Source: Olsenella sp. An293 (GTDB taxonomy: Bacteria > Actinomycetota > Coriobacteriia > Coriobacteriales > Atopobiaceae). Taken from it: a stretch of DNA of 64,000 nucleotides. Position numbers and translations under genes: made by a program. The DNA is taken from the NCBI RefSeq assembly GCF_002159495.1, contig NZ_NFIT01000005.1, positions 124,001 through 188,000 on the forward strand, written 5' to 3'. The notes below the pieces were generated by a model. That model searched no databases. It saw only the letters and a list, made by a program, of their open reading frames with translations, and had not been told where the DNA came from. The stretch's first letter is position 1. Each line of letters starts with the position of its first letter. Shown in pieces: positions 35,475-43,322 of this stretch.

Positions 35475-35765
35475 CTAGTCCTCGATAACGGCGTAGATGT
35501 CGTCGGCGCGCAGGAGCAGGAAGTCCTCGCCGTCGATCTTGACCTCGTTGCCGCCGAACTTGCCGTAGTAGACCTCGTCGCCGACGTGCACGTCGATGGC
35601 GATGCGCTCGCCCTTGTCGTTGAGCTTGCCAGCGCCGACGGCCACGACCTGGCCGCGCTGCGGCTTCTCCTGGGCACCACTCGAGATGTAGAGGCCCGTC
35701 GAGGTCTTCTCCTCCTTGGGGGCCGGCTTCACGAGGACGCGATCACCCAGCGGCTTAAGAGTCAT
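35475..35765 (-). CDS. groES: Co-chaperonin GroES (Hsp10)
   Basis: 96 residues. MTLKPLGDRVLVKPAPKEEKTSTGLYI, the mobile-loop region SSGAQEKPQRGQVVAVG, and YGKFGGNEVKIDGEDFLLLRADDIYAVIED at the end. It caps GroEL. The ATG at 35765 has AAGGAGGT nine bases before it; the frame upstream is open but has no comparable site. Upstream, TATGAT on the minus strand (plus-strand 35852-35857) is a possible -10 box. Neither a CIRCE nor an HspR-type repeat was recognised, so the mode of heat-shock control is not evident. Confidence 0.97.
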   Translation of the reverse strand: MTLKPLGDRVLVKPAPKEEKTSTGLYISSGAQEKPQRGQVVAVGAGKLNDKGERIAIDVHVGDEVYYGKFGGNEVKIDGEDFLLLRADDIYAVIED

Positions 35766-36057
35766 GTTCAAGAACCTCCTTCTGAGGCGCCCCTGCGGGC
35801 GCGGCTCTGCGACGTCCGGACAATCCGGCGACGCGCTATCCAACGTTCAGAATCATACCCAGACGCGCCGACTTATACCACCTCGCGTGAAAAAATCTTC
35901 CAAGACGCACTTAGATTTTCTGACTCTGAACGAGGCAGGCGAGAAGGGCCGTCGCGTTGCGAAAAAGACGGTGGAATCCCCGGACGTTTTGCCTGCGGCC
36001 CGGTACTATAGGGAACACTGATAATGCAGGGCCACCGTTCCCGGGGAGGGCAGACCC

Positions 36058-37182
36058 ATGTCGATCCGCGTTCGACGCCTCATGCAAGCTCTGTGCGCCT
36101 GCGCGCTCGCCGCCCTTCTCGCCGCCTGCGCCAAGTCCGAGCCGCCCGCCGGCACCGTGCGGACGGAGACCGAAGACGCCGTGGTCAACGCGGCCATGCT
36201 CACGCACGGCTACAGCTGGGACGGCGTCGCGAGCGACCCCGTCGCGCCGACCGAGCTCGCGGACAGCGACGTTCCCGACCTCGCCGTCTCCGGGACCGCC
36301 GAGGTCCGCGCGTCCTTCTCGCAGCCCGCAAACGAGGTCGAGGTCGTGCGCTACGCAGACGACGGAACCCTCGAGGGGGTCGAGTGCGCGCTCGAGGACG
36401 GAGCCGCGACCTTTGTGGCAGAGTCGGGCTGGCGCTACTACGTCGGAGCCTGGTTCGAGGGCGGAGACGCGGGCTATCTCTTTGACGCCAAGGGGGCCGA
36501 GGGCGAGGGGGCCGATATGGACGAGTTCGTGAGCACGGCGATGGTCGTCACGTTTGGCGACGGCGAGGTCCTCTTTGTTGACCAGGACACCGGTTCCCCC
36601 TACTACCCCACCCTGCCCGAGAGCGCTCCCGAGCTCACGGCCGGCAACATCGTGCGCGTGACCGGCAACGGCATCATGCTGCAGAGCTACCCCGGTCAGT
36701 ACCCGGGCATCACCAAGGTCGAGGTGGTCGAGGAGGGCTCGCCCGCGGACGCCGAGAAGTACGACGAGCTGGTGGCGCAAATCTGGCATCCCAAGGACCC
36801 CGCCGAGCTGCCGTACGCGTCGCTCGAGTACACCACGGAGCTCGCGGCGGTCTCGCTCATGCTGCAGAGCTATGGCTACACCTGGAGCTACGAGGAGAAC
36901 GGCGAGATGACCGCCATCTCCGCCGACTCCGCGCTCCCCGCCCAGCTCGCGGCAGACGAGCTGCCCGACGTGAGCGTCGACGCGCCCACGGAGGTGACCG
37001 CGAGCTTTGACGTCCCGGCCACGGGCATCGAGGTCACGCGCTGGAGCGAGGACGCGCTCGACGCCGAGGGCGAGCCGGTGGAGACCGACGGCCTCTCGTT
37101 CACTGTTGAGCCCGGGTATCGCTACGCACTTCTCGCCACGTTTGACGCCGGCGAGGTCACCTACGTCTTCACCGTCCGATGA
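36058..37182 (+). CDS. Lipoprotein with two copies of a repeated domain
   Basis: 374 residues. The signal LMQALCACALAALLAACAKS has a lipobox ending LAAC. Two related domains of about 100 residues follow: residues about 45-135 (THGYSWDG ... VPDLAVSGTAEVRASFSQPANEVEVVRY ... ESGWRYYVGAWFEGGDAGYLF) and about 260-374 (QSYGYTWSYE ... LPDVSVDAPTEVTASFDVPATGIEVTRW ... EPGYRYALLATFDAGEVTYVFTV). Between them lies a beta-rich stretch (GEVLFVDQDTG ... AGNIVRVTGNGIMLQSYP). The next gene carries a third copy. I do not recognise the family. GGGGAGGG precedes the ATG. Probably a surface lipoprotein; function unknown. Confidence 0.72.
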   Translation: MSIRVRRLMQALCACALAALLAACAKSEPPAGTVRTETEDAVVNAAMLTHGYSWDGVASDPVAPTELADSDVPDLAVSGTAEVRASFSQPANEVEVVRYADDGTLEGVECALEDGAATFVAESGWRYYVGAWFEGGDAGYLFDAKGAEGEGADMDEFVSTAMVVTFGDGEVLFVDQDTGSPYYPTLPESAPELTAGNIVRVTGNGIMLQSYPGQYPGITKVEVVEEGSPADAEKYDELVAQIWHPKDPAELPYASLEYTTELAAVSLMLQSYGYTWSYEENGEMTAISADSALPAQLAADELPDVSVDAPTEVTASFDVPATGIEVTRWSEDALDAEGEPVETDGLSFTVEPGYRYALLATFDAGEVTYVFTVR

Positions 37183-37229
37183 TGCGAGATGAGGGCCGCC
37201 CCATCTCACGCCAAGCAGAAGGAGAGATT

Positions 37230-37871
37230 ATGAGAAGAACCAAGACGCCGCTCGTGCTCGGCTCGGCGCTTGCCCTTACGTTCGCCCTCGGCGCGACCGC
37301 CTGCAACCAGCAGCCGCAGGCACAGGACACGCCGGCCGAGGAAGTCACCGAAAGCCAGCAGGTCGAGGACGCCCCTGCCGATGACGCCGCTGACAACGTC
37401 CCGAGCACGACGGACGAGGTCGGCACCGCGGGCGACCCCGCCAACCCGCCCCAGGCAACGCTCGTCTGCGGGTCTGAGAGCGTCTACCCTCTCACCTGCA
37501 GCTCCACCTGGACCTTTGAGCAGGACGGCGAGTCCATGACCGTCACGACCGACGCTGCGCACCCCGTGCAATACGACGCGGACGGCATGCCCACGGCCAA
37601 CGTGGACGAGCCGACCGAGGTCACGGCGAGCTTTGACGAGCCCGCCACCTACGTCGACGTGATGCGCTATGCCGAGGACGACCTCGCGGCGGCCGCCGAG
37701 GAGGCGGGGTCTGCGCAGGACGTCGCCGCGAGCGACGTCGTCGGCGAAATCATCGATGCCAACCTCGGCGAGGACGGGACCGTGGGCCTCACCGTGGAGC
37801 CCGGCTACCGCTACGCGCTCGAGGTCAGCTTCGAGAACGGCATCTGCACGTACGTCTTTACCGTCCGCTGA
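37230..37871 (+). CDS. Lipoprotein sharing the repeated domain of its neighbour
   Basis: 213 residues. Signal peptide TPLVLGSALALTFALGATAC, with a slightly off-consensus lipobox (ATAC), followed by a disordered Gln/Glu/Asp-rich linker (QQPQAQDTPAEE). The C-terminal 120 residues match the second domain of the upstream lipoprotein: DEPTEVTASFDEPATYVDVMRY and VEPGYRYALEVSFENGICTYVFTVR. The ATG at 37230 has GAAGGAGAG before it. The 47-base gap and shared domain indicate a duplicated pair in one operon. A strong two-way hairpin follows. Confidence 0.7.
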   Translation: MRRTKTPLVLGSALALTFALGATACNQQPQAQDTPAEEVTESQQVEDAPADDAADNVPSTTDEVGTAGDPANPPQATLVCGSESVYPLTCSSTWTFEQDGESMTVTTDAAHPVQYDADGMPTANVDEPTEVTASFDEPATYVDVMRYAEDDLAAAAEEAGSAQDVAASDVVGEIIDANLGEDGTVGLTVEPGYRYALEVSFENGICTYVFTVR

Positions 37872-37921
37872 TGCGCTCGGAGGGGGAGCGGGGGCGACGG
37901 TCAATTTGTGCGACTTGATCT

Positions 37922-37962
37922 GACGTGCGTGAGAGCGGGACTACCCCGCTTTCACGCACGTC
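37922..37962. terminator. Hairpin between convergent lipoprotein and nadE genes
   Basis: GACGTGCGTGAGAGCGGG (37922-37939) pairs with CCCGCTTTCACGCACGTC (37945-37962), one mismatch, five-base loop. It ends six bases from the nadE stop and serves both directions. Confidence 0.85.
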
Positions 37963-37968
37963 TTCGCA

Positions 37969-39909
37969 TCACAGTGTCTCGAGCTCGGCGAGCCAGAGCG
38001 CGGAGCAGGCGTCCGAGGGCATGCGCAGATCGCCGCGCGGGCTCACTGCCGCCGAGCCCACCTTGGGGCCGTCGGGCAGGCAGCTGCGTTTGAACTGCTG
38101 GGCAAAGTAACGGCGGTAGAAGACCTTGAGCCAGGAGAGGATCGTGGCGTCGTCGTACTTCTCGCCCAGAGCATAGCGGGCGAGACGGTAGACCTTGGCC
38201 GGGTTGGTGCCGCGGCGCAGCACCTCGTAGAGGAAGAAGTCGTGCAGCTCGTAGGGACCCACGAGGTCCTCGGTCTTCTGCGCGATCTTGCCGTCACCCG
38301 CGGCGGGGAGGAGCTCCGGGGAGACCGGGGTGTCCAGCACGTCAAGAAGGACCTCGGACTCCGCGACGTTTCCGCAGGTGTCCGCCACGTAGCGCACGAG
38401 ATGACGCACCAGCGTCTTGGGCACGCTCGCGTTGACGGCGTACATGGACATGTGGTCGCCGTTGTAGGTGGCCCAGCCCAGCGCCAGCTCCGAGAGGTCT
38501 CCCGTGCCAATGACGAGCCCGCCCTCCTGGTTGGCGACGTCCATAAGGATCTGCGTGCGCTCGCGTGCCTGGGCGTTCTCGTAGGTGACGTCATGGACCG
38601 ACTCGTCGTGCCCGATGTCGGCGAAGTGCTGGCGCACCGAGGGCCCGATGACGACCTCGCGCAGCTGCACGCCAAGGGCCTGCGAGAGCAGGGTGGCGTT
38701 GTCATGCGTACGGTCCGTGGTGCCAAAGCCCGGCATGGTCACGGCGATGATGCCGCGGCGATCAAGGCCGAGAAGGTCAAAGGCCCGCACGGTCACGAGC
38801 AGCGCGAGGGTGGAGTCGAGGCCGCCGGAGACGCCGATGACCGCCTTGCTCGAACGCGTATGCGCGAGACGCTTGGCGAGGCCGTGCGCCTGAATGGCAA
38901 AGACGTCCTCGCAGCGCTCCGCTCGACGGGCGGGGTCGGACGGCACGAAGGGATGCGGGTCGACCCAACGGGTGAGCGGGGTCTCGCGCGAGGCGACGTC
39001 CGCTCCCAGCGAGAAGGGCACGACGGCATAGCCCGCCTCCTCCGGCGCGGCGGCGCACTCGAAGGTGGACATGCGCGTGCGCTCCTGCGCGAGGAAGCGA
39101 ACGTCGATCTCGGAGACGGCGCGGCCGTCGCCGAACGGCTTGCCCTCCGCGAGCAGCCGCCCGTTCTCCGCCACGAGGTCGTGCCCGGAAAAGACGAGGT
39201 CCTGCGTGGACTCGCCGGCGCCGGCGCTGGCGTAGACGTAGCCGCACAGCAGGCGCGCACTCTGGCCGGTAACGAGGCTGCGGCGATAGTCCGCCTTGCC
39301 CACCACGGCGTTGGACGCGCTGAGGTTGCAGACGAGCGTGGCGCCGGCCTGGGCGTGCGCGATCGAGGGCGGCGCGGCGACCCAGAGGTCCTCGCAGATC
39401 TCGGCCGCCACCACGAGCTCCGGAAGCTCGAGGCACGAGAAGAGCAGGCTGGTGCCCATGGGCACGTTCTTCTCGCCGCCCACGGAGACGGGGATGGGGT
39501 CAACGGGGCCGGACACGAAGTGGCGCCCCTCGTAGAACTCGTTATAGGTGGGGATGTGGGTCTTGGGCACAAGCCCGAGCACCATGCCATTCGAGACGAC
39601 GGCGGCGCAGTTGTAGAGCTTGCCGCCCGCGCGCACGGGAACGCCCACGAGCAGGAGGGCGTCAAGGTCCGCCGTAGCGGCGGCAAAGCTCGAAAGCCCG
39701 TCGTCCGCCGCACGGATGAGGGCATCCTGCCAGAAGAGGTCCTCGCAGGTGTAGCCCGTGAGCGCGAGCTCGGGCAGCACGATGACGGCGGCGCCATCCT
39801 CCTCGGCGGCTCTTCGCGCCGCCGCCACGCAGGACTCCACGTTGAAGGCAACGTCCGCGACGCGCACCTCCGGCGTCACCGCCGCGACCTTGACGAACCC
39901 GTCCACCAT
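37969..39909 (-). CDS. nadE: Glutamine-dependent NAD+ synthetase
   Basis: 646 residues. The N-terminal nitrilase-type glutaminase has its Glu-Lys-Cys triad in VLPELALTGYTCE, VPKTHIPTYNEFYEGRHF and AAEICEDLWV. The C-terminal synthetase has the pyrophosphatase loop GVSGGLDSTLAL and GTGDLSELALGWATYNGDHMS. It amidates nicotinate adenine dinucleotide with glutamine and ATP. The length fits the two-domain actinobacterial form. The ATG at 39909 has GAGAGGGG before it. A TGATACGAT extended -10 lies 40 bases upstream. Confidence 0.96.
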   Translation of the reverse strand: MVDGFVKVAAVTPEVRVADVAFNVESCVAAARRAAEEDGAAVIVLPELALTGYTCEDLFWQDALIRAADDGLSSFAAATADLDALLLVGVPVRAGGKLYNCAAVVSNGMVLGLVPKTHIPTYNEFYEGRHFVSGPVDPIPVSVGGEKNVPMGTSLLFSCLELPELVVAAEICEDLWVAAPPSIAHAQAGATLVCNLSASNAVVGKADYRRSLVTGQSARLLCGYVYASAGAGESTQDLVFSGHDLVAENGRLLAEGKPFGDGRAVSEIDVRFLAQERTRMSTFECAAAPEEAGYAVVPFSLGADVASRETPLTRWVDPHPFVPSDPARRAERCEDVFAIQAHGLAKRLAHTRSSKAVIGVSGGLDSTLALLVTVRAFDLLGLDRRGIIAVTMPGFGTTDRTHDNATLLSQALGVQLREVVIGPSVRQHFADIGHDESVHDVTYENAQARERTQILMDVANQEGGLVIGTGDLSELALGWATYNGDHMSMYAVNASVPKTLVRHLVRYVADTCGNVAESEVLLDVLDTPVSPELLPAAGDGKIAQKTEDLVGPYELHDFFLYEVLRRGTNPAKVYRLARYALGEKYDDATILSWLKVFYRRYFAQQFKRSCLPDGPKVGSAAVSPRGDLRMPSDACSALWLAELETL

Positions 39910-39946
39910 CGAAATCCCCTCTCTCAAGGGCCGGAATCTGCCTTGC

Positions 39947-39955
39947 ATCGTATCA
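39947..39955 (-). promoter_or_regulatory. Extended -10 promoter of nadE
   Basis: TGA plus TACGAT on the minus strand, 38 bases before the ATG. Confidence 0.45.
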
Positions 39956-40012
39956 CGCGGCAGTTTCCCGCGATGCCGTTGGCCATTTTCCCGCCAAGTG
40001 AGCGGCAAGAAA

Positions 40013-40043
40013 CTGGGCGGCCCCGACAACGGAAGCCGCCCAG
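40013..40043 (-). terminator. Terminator of the amino-acid ABC operon
   Basis: CTGGGCGGC (40013-40021) pairs with GCCGCCCAG (40035-40043); on the minus strand TTTCTTG follows. It lies 100 bases past the ATPase gene. Confidence 0.7.
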
Positions 40044-40146
40044 CAAAAGAATCGCAGCTCGGATTGGCGCCAAAGAGCCCATCGAGCGCCTCCCCCGTCC
40101 GCGACCGCACACTTGAGACCAAAAATGCCAGCGGCGGGGCGATCGG

Positions 40147-40929
40147 CTACCCCTCGAGGTAGCGGGCAAGGAACTCGCGAGTACGCGGGTGCTCGGGCGC
40201 CGTGAAGAGCTTCTCGGGCGCGCCCTTCTCGGCGATGACACCCTTGTCCATGAAGACGACCTCGTCGGAGACGTTCTTGGCAAAGGCCATCTCGTGCGTG
40301 ACCACGACCATCGTCATGCCCTCGGCAGCAAGCCGGCGCATGACCTCGAGGACCTCGCCCACGATCTCGGGGTCGAGCGCCGAGGTGGGCTCGTCGAAGA
40401 GCATGAGGTCAGGCTGCATGCAGAGGGCGCGCGCGATGGCGACGCGCTGCTTCTGGCCGCCCGAGAGGTTGTTCACGTCCGCTCGTGCGAAGTCTGCCAG
40501 GCCCACCGACTCGAGGTGACGCATCGCCACCTCCTGCGCCTCGGCCTTAGCGCACTTCTTGAGGGTCACGGGCGCAAGCGTGCAGTTGTCGAGTACGTTC
40601 ATGTTATTGAACAGGTTGAAGCCCTGGAAGACCATGCCGATCTTCTCGCGCAGGCGGTTCACGTCCACATGCTCGGCGGCGAGGTCGGCGCCGTGGAACC
40701 ACACGTGGCCGGCGTCGGGCGTCTCGAGCAGATTGATGCAGCGCAGCAGGGTGGACTTTCCCGAACCAGAGGCGCCGATGATGGTGACCACCTGGCCGGG
40801 CATGACGTCGAGGTTGATGTCGCGCAGAACCTCGAGGTCACCGAAGCTCTTGCGCAGGCCCTCGATGCGAACCATGGGCTCGACGGCAGCGGCGGCGGAG
40901 GCCGCGACGTTCAGGTTCTTCTCGCTCAT
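40147..40929 (-). CDS. Amino-acid ABC transporter, ATP-binding subunit
   Basis: 260 residues. Walker [13 protein letters not shown]-loop [12 protein letters not shown], signature [17 protein letters not shown], Walker [15 protein letters not shown], switch His in [10 protein letters not shown]. The sequence is of the GlnQ/HisP polar amino-acid family. The N-terminal 15 residues ([17 protein letters not shown]) are an extra low-complexity lead. It starts three bases after the permease stop and is the last gene of a three-gene unit (binding protein, permease, ATPase). The substrate is not determined by sequence; a cysteine-handling gene is divergent from the operon. Confidence 0.93.
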   Translation of the reverse strand: MSEKNLNVAASAAAAVEPMVRIEGLRKSFGDLEVLRDINLDVMPGQVVTIIGASGSGKSTLLRCINLLETPDAGHVWFHGADLAAEHVDVNRLREKIGMVFQGFNLFNNMNVLDNCTLAPVTLKKCAKAEAQEVAMRHLESVGLADFARADVNNLSGGQKQRVAIARALCMQPDLMLFDEPTSALDPEIVGEVLEVMRRLAAEGMTMVVVTHEMAFAKNVSDEVVFMDKGVIAEKGAPEKLFTAPEHPRTREFLARYLEG

Positions 40930-40932
40930 GGC

Positions 40933-42093
40933 TTACTCCTCCACCTTCACGGGCTGGTCGGACGTGCTGCCCATGGTCTCGGCCTTCACGTTGAAGCGCT
41001 TGGCAAACTTGCCGAGCAGCCACGACGCGACCGCCGTCATGATGAGGTAGAACACGGCGGCCACGAGGTAGGCGTTGAGCTGCTTCCAGTAGATGCCCGC
41101 CACCGTGGACGCGGCGAAGGCCAGGTCGAACACGCCGATGACGGAGAGGACCGACGAGTCCTTGATGTTGATGACGAGCTCGTTGGAGAGGCCGGGGATG
41201 GCGAACTTGATGCCCTGCGGGAAGACGACCCGCACCATGGCCTGCCACTGCGAGAGACCCAGCGACCGCGCCGCCTCCATCTGCCCCTTGTCCACCGACT
41301 CAATGCCGCCGCGCAGCACCTCCATCATATAGGCGGTGGAGTTGAGCGACACCACCACGAGGCCGGCCACAAAGCGCGACCAGATGGCGTTGGTGTCGGT
41401 GACGCTGAGGCCAAAGCTGCTCACGAAGGCAAAGCCCGCATAGTAGATGATGACGCCCTGGACGAGCATCGGCGTGCCGCGCACCACGGTGCTGTAGACC
41501 TTGGCAAACCACACGCCGACCTTCTTGAAGAAGCGCACGCAGTCGTTGTCGGAGCGGTCGACCTGCATGATGCGCACGAAGACCAGCAGCAGCGCCAGGA
41601 AAAACGCGATCAGCGTGCCAAAGACGGCCAGCTCGATGGTGGTGACGATGCCGGTGATGTAGGTGTCGCGACCCTGCTGGAACATGTAGAGCACCTGGGC
41701 GAGCATGTCGTCGGGCATCTTCTCCGCGGCCGCCGCCACCTGCCAGGCGCTCGCCAGCCCCATGACCCATCGGTCGACGAGAAGGACGGCGGTTATCGCC
41801 CAGATCACGTAGGAGCCCACGCGCAGTGCCCGGGCCACGGCCGGCTTGGTGAGCGGCGACGACTCTGCATAGTTGTGCCAGTGGGTGAGCTTGAACAGCA
41901 GCGCCACGGCACAGAGCACGAGCCAGGCGGCCAGGACGTAGTACATCACGAGCTCGACGGTGAAGGCGTGCGCCAGGAAGGAGAGCTCCGGGCGCGGCGA
42001 GCTCGAGAGCAGCATGCCGAGAAACGCCACGACGCTCGTGCCCAGCAGCACGTAGCGATGGTCGCGCGTCACGAAGTCACGCAGTTTAGACAT
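40933..42093 (-). CDS. Amino-acid ABC transporter permease
   Basis: 386 residues. The HisM/GlnP-type domain covers about 145-365 and includes the EAA loop EAARSLGLSQWQAMVRVVFPQGIKFAIPGLSNEL. Three additional membrane segments precede it (YVLLGTSVVAFLGMLL, ELVMYYVLAAWLVLCAVALLF, VGSYVIWAITAVLLVDRWV), so the chain is about 150 residues longer than a plain permease. A single permease suggests a homodimer. It lies between the binding protein and ATPase genes, with a stop-codon palindrome separating it from the binding-protein gene. Confidence 0.92.
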   Translation of the reverse strand: MSKLRDFVTRDHRYVLLGTSVVAFLGMLLSSSPRPELSFLAHAFTVELVMYYVLAAWLVLCAVALLFKLTHWHNYAESSPLTKPAVARALRVGSYVIWAITAVLLVDRWVMGLASAWQVAAAAEKMPDDMLAQVLYMFQQGRDTYITGIVTTIELAVFGTLIAFFLALLLVFVRIMQVDRSDNDCVRFFKKVGVWFAKVYSTVVRGTPMLVQGVIIYYAGFAFVSSFGLSVTDTNAIWSRFVAGLVVVSLNSTAYMMEVLRGGIESVDKGQMEAARSLGLSQWQAMVRVVFPQGIKFAIPGLSNELVINIKDSSVLSVIGVFDLAFAASTVAGIYWKQLNAYLVAAVFYLIMTAVASWLLGKFAKRFNVKAETMGSTSDQPVKVEE

Positions 42094-42167
42094 TCAGGAC
42101 TCCTCGCGGTTCTTGTCGATATTTCGCCGCAAACGGGACGAGGGCCAGAGCCCCCGCCCCGCTCGGA

Positions 42168-42196
42168 TGATGAAAAGGGACTGTCCCCTTTCATCA
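42168..42196. repeat. Stop-codon palindrome after the binding-protein gene
   Basis: TGATGAAA(A), GGGACTGTCCC(C), TTTCATCA, one mismatch in 29 bases, directly abutting the minus-strand TAG (42197-42199). In this position it could stabilise the upstream message or reduce read-through into the permease gene. Confidence 0.88.
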
Positions 42197-43132
42197 CTAC
42201 GCAGGCTGGCGGTCCATGCAATCCTGCCACATCTCGAGGCGCTCCTCCTCGGTGATGCCGGCGATGATCTCGTTGAGGCGGTCGAGCATCTCGTCGTTGC
42301 CCTTGGCGATGGCCGCGTTGTCCGGGTTGCTCGGATCGGAGAAGCCCTCGCCCTCCTCGAGCTCGACCTTCATGAGGTCAGGGTAGTTCTCGAGCAGGTT
42401 GGGCAGCGACATCGAGGAGAACGTGACGGCGTCGCAGGTGCCGTTCTCGATGGCGTCGACGACGAGCGGCACCGTGGCGACGGGCGTCATGTGGTTGACG
42501 TCGGGAATCTCATCGATGAGGTCGTCGTAGAAGGTGTCCTTCTGGCCGAGGACGGAGGCGCCGGAGAAGTCGGAGAGCTTGGTGGCGTCGGCGTAGTCGC
42601 CATCCTTCTTGACGACGATGATGACCTCGTCGTCGATGTAGGAGTCGGTGAAGTCCGCGGACTCGGCGCGCTCCGGGGTGACGGACATGCCGGCGCAGAT
42701 GATGTCGATGGTGCCGTTGTTGAGGGAGTCGACGAGCGCGCCAAAGTCCATCTTCACCGCGACAGGCTCCATGCCCAGCTCCTCGGCGATACGCTTGGCG
42801 ATCTGAACGTCGTAGCCGTCGGCGAAGGCGCCCTCGACGTTCTCGATGGGGATGGTGGTGTCGGACTCCTCGGTCGCCTGCCAGTTGTAGGGGGCGTAGG
42901 CGGCCTCCATGCCCACGCGCAGCGTCACGCCGTCGCCGAGGGTCGCAGCGCCGTCGGCGTTTGCGGCAGGCTCGTCGGTCGCGTCGGTGGTGTCCGTGGT
43001 GGAGTCCTGCGCGGCGGGGCCGCAGCCGGAAAGGACCATCACGCCTCCCATGCCCGCCACGAGGCTCGAGAGCTTGAGGAAGTCGCGGCGAGAGACTCTG
43101 TCAGATACGTACACGTGCGGGGTGGCCTTCAT
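42197..43132 (-). CDS. Amino-acid ABC transporter substrate-binding lipoprotein, Tat-type signal
   Basis: 311 residues. The N-terminus SRRDFLKLSSLVAGMGGVMV fits the twin-arginine motif (S-R-R-x-F-L-K) and ends in a lipobox LSGC, so export is probably by Tat followed by lipidation. The bilobed family-3 binding protein follows: LRVGMEAAYAPYNW, AFADGYDVQIAKRIAEELG, IDIICAGMSVTPERAESADFT. The ligand is not clear; the ATE after the first strand and the conserved Arg (PERAES) indicate an alpha-amino acid. AAAGGA precedes the ATG at 43132. The promoter region is shared with the divergent cysteine desulfidase. Confidence 0.9.
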   Translation of the reverse strand: MKATPHVYVSDRVSRRDFLKLSSLVAGMGGVMVLSGCGPAAQDSTTDTTDATDEPAANADGAATLGDGVTLRVGMEAAYAPYNWQATEESDTTIPIENVEGAFADGYDVQIAKRIAEELGMEPVAVKMDFGALVDSLNNGTIDIICAGMSVTPERAESADFTDSYIDDEVIIVVKKDGDYADATKLSDFSGASVLGQKDTFYDDLIDEIPDVNHMTPVATVPLVVDAIENGTCDAVTFSSMSLPNLLENYPDLMKVELEEGEGFSDPSNPDNAAIAKGNDEMLDRLNEIIAGITEEERLEMWQDCMDRQPA

Positions 43133-43180
43133 GGTGGTTCCTTTCCCTTTTTGAGTAATCCCCTTCCGCGCGACGCAACC

Positions 43181-43201
43181 GGAGGGGACCCATTCCCCTC
43201 C
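43181..43201 (-). other. Leader hairpin of the ABC operon
   Basis: GGAGGGG and CCCCTCC with a 7-base loop, in the untranslated leader about 50 bases before the binding-protein start. The minus-strand transcript would carry this stem. Confidence 0.4.
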
Positions 43202-43222
43202 CCCTTGCAACTTAATGCGAGA

Positions 43223-43250
43223 AAGTTACGCGCACGTCGGCAGGATACAA
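43223..43250 (-). promoter_or_regulatory. Candidate promoter of the ABC operon
   Basis: On the minus strand, TTGTAT (43245-43250), a 16-base spacer, then TAACTT (43223-43228), about 90 bases before the ATG. Confidence 0.4.
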
Positions 43251-43255
43251 CGGGG

Positions 43256-43268
43256 CGAGAAGAACCTC
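43256..43268 (+). repeat. 13-mer repeat CGAGAAGAACCTC, copy 6
   Basis: Forward copy followed by G, so CGAG/CTCG can pair, in the divergent promoter region of cyuA and the ABC operon. Confidence 0.6.
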
Positions 43269-43322
43269 GAGGTGATACCATCGTGGGAAACACCGCCGTA
43301 ACGGGTTGCCCAGGAGGCCTTC

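Noticed and set aside
35766-36057. A CIRCE or HspR repeat upstream of groES
   Set aside because: No TTAGCACTC-N9-GAGTGCTAA or CTTGAGT-N7-ACTCAAG pattern was found on either strand.
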